Shown: positions 60,308 to 64,000 of the stretch, in pieces
Numbering within the stretch: the first letter of the stretch is position 1
Layout: each line of letters starts with the position of its first letter
NCBI RefSeq assembly: GCF_002086695.1
Contig: NZ_MVIH01000002.1
Location: 620,001 to 684,000 of the forward strand
Reading direction: 5' to 3'
From: Mycolicibacterium rhodesiae
GTDB lineage: Bacteria; Actinomycetota; Actinomycetes; Mycobacteriales; Mycobacteriaceae
Length of the DNA: 64,000 nucleotides
Notes under the pieces: model-generated
The model's database searches: none
What the model saw: only the letters and a program-made list of their open reading frames with translations
Told to the model about the DNA's origin: nothing
Position numbers and translations under genes: made by a program

Positions 60308-63112
60308 GTGGTGCCTATCTCGAGCGACGGGCGGCCAGAGCACTTGCATGGTCGTGCCGCCGAGTGCCGAGCGCTGCGCTCGGTGATCTCGACCGTCGCC
60401 GGTGGCGATTCGCAGGTGCTGGTGCTGCGCGGCGAGGCCGGCGTCGGTAAGACGGCGTTGCTCGGGTATCTCTCGGAGCAGGCGTCGGCGCTACGAGTGC
60501 TACACGTCGCGGGCGTTCAGTCGGACATGGAACTCGCGTACGCCGGACTGCAGCAACTGTGCGCCCCGCTCATGGAGCACCTCGGTGAGCTGCCGGATCC
60601 GCAACGTCGCGCGCTCGACGTCGCCTTCGGTCGCGGAGTGGGTGAGCCCCCCGACCGGTTCCTGGTGGGTTTGGCGGTGCTGAGTCTGATGGCGGCGGCC
60701 GCTCAACGTCAGCCCCTGCTGTGCATCGTCGACGACGCACATTGGCTCGACCAGGTGACGGTGCAGACCCTGGGTTTCGTGGCGCGCCGCCTGCTGGCCG
60801 AGCCGATCGCGTTGGTGTTCGCCGCGCGCGACGACGGCGCACAGCCGCTTACCGGGTTGCCCGAACTGATCGTCCGCGGCCTGTCCGACGGGGATGCACG
60901 TGAGCTGCTGGACTCGGTGATGCTCGGTGGCATCGATCCACCGGTACGTGACCGCATCGTCGCTGAAACCAGAGGTAATCCGCTTGCGCTGCTTGAGGTT
61001 CCACGCAACGCCTCCTCAACCGAGCTCGCCGGCGGGTTCTGGCTGTCGGGTTCGGCGTCGGCGCCCGGCGCTGTCGAGACCAGCTACGTGAAGCGAGTCC
61101 AGAGCCTTCCCGCACCGACTCGACGGCTGCTCTTGGTGGCGGCGGCCGAGCCGGTCGGCGATGCGGCGTTGTTCCTGCGGGCCGCCGCCGCGCTGGGTAT
61201 CCCCATCGACGCGCTCGCGCCGGCCGAAGCCGCAGGTGTGATCGAGTTCGGTCCGCGGATGCGGTTCCGGCATCCGTTGTTGCGGTCCGCGGCCTACCGC
61301 GCCGCTGATCTGGCCGACCGCAGAGCCATCCACCGTGCCCTTGCCGACGCCACCGATCCGGAGGCCGATCCTGATCGGCGCGCATGGCATGCCGCCAACG
61401 CTGCGGCCGGCCCGGACGACGCGGTGGCCGAGGAGCTGCAGAACTCGGCGGCCCGGGCGCAGAGTCGTGGCGGAATCGCTGCGGCGGCAGCATTTCTCGA
61501 GCGCTCCGCGGTCCTGACAGCCGATCCGCACCTGCGCGGTGCGCGCGCGTTGGCCGCTGCCAAGGCCAAGCGAGATGCCGCAGCGCCGGCCGCCGCTCGT
61601 GACCTGCTCGACCTCGCGGAGCGAGGGCCCTTGTCGGAGCTGCAACGGGCACAGGTGGCGCGCGTGCGCGCCCAGATGGACTTTGTCCGCAGCCGAGCCG
61701 GCGAGGCCGGAGCGCCGTCCGTGCGGGAGACCGCGCAGGCACTGCTGGACGCTGCTCGCGGGCTGGAACCCCTCGACGACTACGCATCTCGGGAGAGCTA
61801 CCTCGAGGCGATCGCGGCGCTGATGTATGCCGGACGCCTCGGTGACCCGGGGGCGCTGACCCATGCTGCGCAGGCAGCCCTGGCCGCACTGGATCGTGCG
61901 GCCGAACTGTCCCGCCCAGTGGACTTCTTGCTCAAGGGGGTCGCCGGGCGCATCACTCAGGGAGTCGGCGCCGGTGCCGAATCGATGCGAATCGGCTTGG
62001 ATCACATGTGTATTCAGGCGGCGGCCGACGATCGCGACGTCCTGCGGTGGATGGTGCCTGCGTTCCCGATCCTGCAAGAGTCATCGGCCCACGAATTGTG
62101 GGATCATGCCACCGTGCATCAGCTCGCTGCCGCAGCTGTGCGCGCCGCGCGCAACGCCGGCGCCCTGGCCATCCTGCCGCGTGCGCTGGTCTACCAGGCC
62201 GGCGTTCACCTGGTTGCCGGCGAATTCCGCACGGCGGCAACCCTTGTCGAGGAAGCCAATGCGATCACGTCGGCCACCGACCATTATGCGGCGGTGAAGT
62301 ACCACGCGTTGATGCTGACCGCCTGGCGGGGTGATGCGGCCGAGGCCGAACGGTTGATCAAGGCCACCGAAGCGGACGGAACCAGTCGGGGTGAGGGCCG
62401 GGTGCTCGGGCTGACCGGATACGCGGCGGCGGTGCTCTACAACGGGCTCGGCCGCTACGACGAGGCATTGGCCGCCGCCCGGACGGTGTGCGAATACGAG
62501 GACATCGGCTTCTACAGCTGGTGTTTGTACGAACTGGTCGAAGCGGCCGCGCGCAGCGGCCAGCGGGACACCGCGACCGCGGCGATCGACGACCTCGCCG
62601 ATCGCGCGGGAGCAAGCGGAACCGATTGGGGCCTGGGCACGTTGGCAGCAGCCCAGGCGATGCTCGCCGACGACGCCGACGCCGACGCGCTGTTCACCGA
62701 AGCCATCGAGCGGTTGGGGCGCACCACGATCGCGGTGCACCGGGCCCGCGCGCACCTCGTGTACGGGGAATGGTTGCGGCGGGTGCTGCGCCGAACCGAC
62801 GCCCGACGGCACCTGACCGAGGCCCACGACATGTTCGTCCGGATGGGTGCCGACGCCTTCGCCGAGCGCGCCCGCCGAGAGCTGGCGGCCACCGGCGAGA
62901 AGGTGCGCGCTCAGCAGCCGAGTTCGGGCGGTGAGCTCACAGCGCAGGAGGCGCAGATCGCGCGACTGGCCGGTGAGGGGCTGACGAACCAGGAGATCGG
63001 TGCGCAGCTGTTCATCAGCACACACACCGTCGAGTGGCATCTGCGAAAGGTGTTCGCCAAGCTCGGCATCACCTCACGCAGGCAACTGCGGACGATGTCC
63101 TGGGCGAGCTAG
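60308..63112 (+). CDS. LAL-type LuxR regulator with ATPase domain
   Basis: This 934-residue regulator has an N-terminal AAA ATPase with P-loop GEAGVGKTALL near residue 45 and Walker B LLCIVDDAHWLD near 138. A long alpha-helical repeat (TPR-like) region covers ~330-850. The C-terminal LuxR helix-turn-helix is LTAQEAQIARLAGEGLTNQEIGAQLFISTHTVEWHLRKVFAKLGI. Large ATP-binding LuxR (LAL) proteins act as ATP-dependent activators after an inducer binds the repeats. It starts with GTG, and AGGGG lies 6 bases upstream. Its target is unknown. The neighbouring nitroreductase/NmrA operon is one candidate. Confidence 0.93.
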   Translation: MVPISSDGRPEHLHGRAAECRALRSVISTVAGGDSQVLVLRGEAGVGKTALLGYLSEQASALRVLHVAGVQSDMELAYAGLQQLCAPLMEHLGELPDPQRRALDVAFGRGVGEPPDRFLVGLAVLSLMAAAAQRQPLLCIVDDAHWLDQVTVQTLGFVARRLLAEPIALVFAARDDGAQPLTGLPELIVRGLSDGDARELLDSVMLGGIDPPVRDRIVAETRGNPLALLEVPRNASSTELAGGFWLSGSASAPGAVETSYVKRVQSLPAPTRRLLLVAAAEPVGDAALFLRAAAALGIPIDALAPAEAAGVIEFGPRMRFRHPLLRSAAYRAADLADRRAIHRALADATDPEADPDRRAWHAANAAAGPDDAVAEELQNSAARAQSRGGIAAAAAFLERSAVLTADPHLRGARALAAAKAKRDAAAPAAARDLLDLAERGPLSELQRAQVARVRAQMDFVRSRAGEAGAPSVRETAQALLDAARGLEPLDDYASRESYLEAIAALMYAGRLGDPGALTHAAQAALAALDRAAELSRPVDFLLKGVAGRITQGVGAGAESMRIGLDHMCIQAAADDRDVLRWMVPAFPILQESSAHELWDHATVHQLAAAAVRAARNAGALAILPRALVYQAGVHLVAGEFRTAATLVEEANAITSATDHYAAVKYHALMLTAWRGDAAEAERLIKATEADGTSRGEGRVLGLTGYAAAVLYNGLGRYDEALAAARTVCEYEDIGFYSWCLYELVEAAARSGQRDTATAAIDDLADRAGASGTDWGLGTLAAAQAMLADDADADALFTEAIERLGRTTIAVHRARAHLVYGEWLRRVLRRTDARRHLTEAHDMFVRMGADAFAERARRELAATGEKVRAQQPSSGGELTAQEAQIARLAGEGLTNQEIGAQLFISTHTVEWHLRKVFAKLGITSRRQLRTMSWAS

Positions 63113-63250
63113 GCCTGATCCGCCGCGACGGGGGCAGTCGGTAGCCCGACCCCGGGCCGACGACTACGGACTACGGGCTATCAAGGGTTCGCCGGGGAGA
63201 CCTGGCGGCGAGGCTGAGGTCATCAGCAACTCGCCCCCAGGAGACCGTTC

Positions 63251-63841
63251 ATGACCGTCACGTCTGTTCCCCGGCCAATCGACCCCGCGGCCGCCGACCG
63301 GTTCGCCCGCGACGCGCAACCTCTGTTCGACGCCCTGCTGCGCCGGGCCAGGGGGCTGACCAAAACCACGGCCGACGCCGAGGACCTGGTGCAGGACACC
63401 CTGCTGCACGCGTTCATGGGCTATCACACGTTCCGCGACGGCACCGACTTCAAGGCGTGGCTGTTCCGCATTCTCTACAACCGCTGGGTGAGCGGGTTCC
63501 GCGCCAAGCAGCGCCGGCCATCGGAGGTGCCGGTCGACGATGTCGCCGAGGGCGACCTTGCCGACAGCGCTGCCCGGTCGTCCACCGCGTCCCGCTCCGC
63601 CGAGGCCGAGGCACTCACCCGGCTGCCCGACCGCGACCTCCGGTCGGCGATGGCCAGCTTGCCGGAGGATTTCCGCACGGTGCTGTTCTACGCCGAGATC
63701 CAGGGCCACACCTACGCCGAGACCGCCGTGATCCTGAACATCCCACGCGGCACGGTGATGTCCCGGGCCTCCCGCGGAAGGCAGCGGCTGCGGGTGGCTC
63801 TGGCAGATAGCGCGTACGCACCGACGGCTCAGATCGCATGA
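63251..63841 (+). CDS. ECF sigma factor
   Basis: This 196-residue ECF-type sigma-70 factor has region 2 (LFDALLRRARGLTKTTADAEDLVQDTLLHAFMGYHTFRDGTDFKAWLFRILYNRWV, ~25-85). Region 4 is ASLPEDFRTVLFYAEIQGHTYAETAVILNIPRGTVMSRASRGRQRLR, ~128-180. There is no third region and no extra C-terminal sensor domain. CAGGAGA lies 7 bases before the ATG. No anti-sigma gene with a zinc motif is visible next to it within the window. The next gene is an SDR that overlaps its stop (ATGA). Confidence 0.92.
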   Translation: MTVTSVPRPIDPAAADRFARDAQPLFDALLRRARGLTKTTADAEDLVQDTLLHAFMGYHTFRDGTDFKAWLFRILYNRWVSGFRAKQRRPSEVPVDDVAEGDLADSAARSSTASRSAEAEALTRLPDRDLRSAMASLPEDFRTVLFYAEIQGHTYAETAVILNIPRGTVMSRASRGRQRLRVALADSAYAPTAQIA

Positions 63842-64000
63842 CCGCCGTGACGGAACTGAGCGGGCAGACGGCGCTTGTCACCGGCGGCACCGCCGGGATC
63901 GGGCTGGCGTGCGCTCGGCTGTTGGCCCGCGCCGGCGCCACAGTGATCGTCACCGGCAGAGACCGCCTACGCGGCGCGGCCGCGGCAGGCCAGATCTCCG
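63838..64000 (+). CDS. Short-chain dehydrogenase, N-terminal fragment
   Basis: The first 54 residues of an SDR are present before the window end. TALVTGGTAGIGLACARLLARAGATVIVTGRD is a classical NAD(P)-binding loop, with Arg after beta-2 favouring NADPH. It overlaps the sigma-factor stop by 4 bases, so it is translationally coupled to it. Confidence 0.88.
   Translation, partial: MTAVTELSGQTALVTGGTAGIGLACARLLARAGATVIVTGRDRLRGAAAAGQIS

Overview
The window is high-GC actinobacterial DNA and almost certainly a Mycobacterium/Mycolicibacterium-type chromosome. The evidence is two MmpL transporters (one with MmpS), three LLM-type F420-dependent oxidoreductase candidates, two secreted cutinases, a DUF732 lipo/membrane-type protein, a fused double acyl-CoA dehydrogenase, a Tat-exported DUF1906 protein, a YkuD-type secreted protein and a giant cyclase/ATPase/LuxR regulator. 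Genes are tightly packed with many ATGA or GTGA overlaps. I see no tRNA, rRNA, CRISPR array, insertion sequence, integrase or phage gene, so it looks like ordinary but accessory-rich chromosome.

Layout: 1-4.2 kb is the 3' end of a type I polyketide synthase followed by a coupled ABC exporter and a CPA2-type cation/proton antiporter. 4.3-7.8 kb holds a phospholipase-D-type enzyme, then a guanidine-III riboswitch in front of a two-gene SMR (guanidinium exporter type) operon and an acyltransferase. 7.8-11.8 kb holds a four-gene minus-strand operon (membrane protein, hemerythrin, small acidic protein, alpha/beta hydrolase) divergent from a TetR regulator and an LLM oxidoreductase. 11.8-15.2 kb is an mmpS-mmpL operon. 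15.2-25 kb holds a GAF-EAL-PAS-GGDEF protein, a universal stress protein with an amino-acid/polyamine permease, a double hot-dog hydratase, a DUF732 protein, an SDR and release factor 3. 25-36.8 kb holds the giant regulator, a frameshifted cytochrome P450, a DUF3516-type helicase, a sulfite-oxidase-like enzyme, an MHS-family transporter and a ThrE-type exporter.

37-42.7 kb is a second mmpL, its TetR regulator, and an overlapping pair of secreted cell-envelope proteins. 42.7-50.5 kb is a run of minus-strand redox, cutinase, amidohydrolase and acyl-CoA dehydrogenase genes, bounded by a divergent TetR gene. 50.6-56.1 kb holds TenA, a NodB-fold deacetylase, a duplicated Lrp-type regulator, two LLM enzymes and a MarR regulator. 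56.2-60.2 kb holds a FAD aromatic hydroxylase, a second cutinase, an NmrA-like protein with a structured leader and a nitroreductase. 60.3-64 kb holds a LAL-type LuxR regulator, an ECF sigma factor and the start of an SDR.

The strongest signals beyond the genes are these: (1) the guanidine-III aptamer directly in front of paired SMR genes; (2) a 22-bp GTAC-rich operator present upstream of the TetR gene at 41.2 kb, its neighbouring mmpL, and, in a weaker form, the distant mmpS-mmpL operon 29 kb away, which implies one repressor for two lipid/siderophore-type exporters; (3) a perfect MarR palindrome next to a FAD hydroxylase; (4) a two-tier hairpin that could hide the ribosome-binding site of the NmrA-like gene; (5) a single-base frameshift just before the haem-binding motif of the P450.
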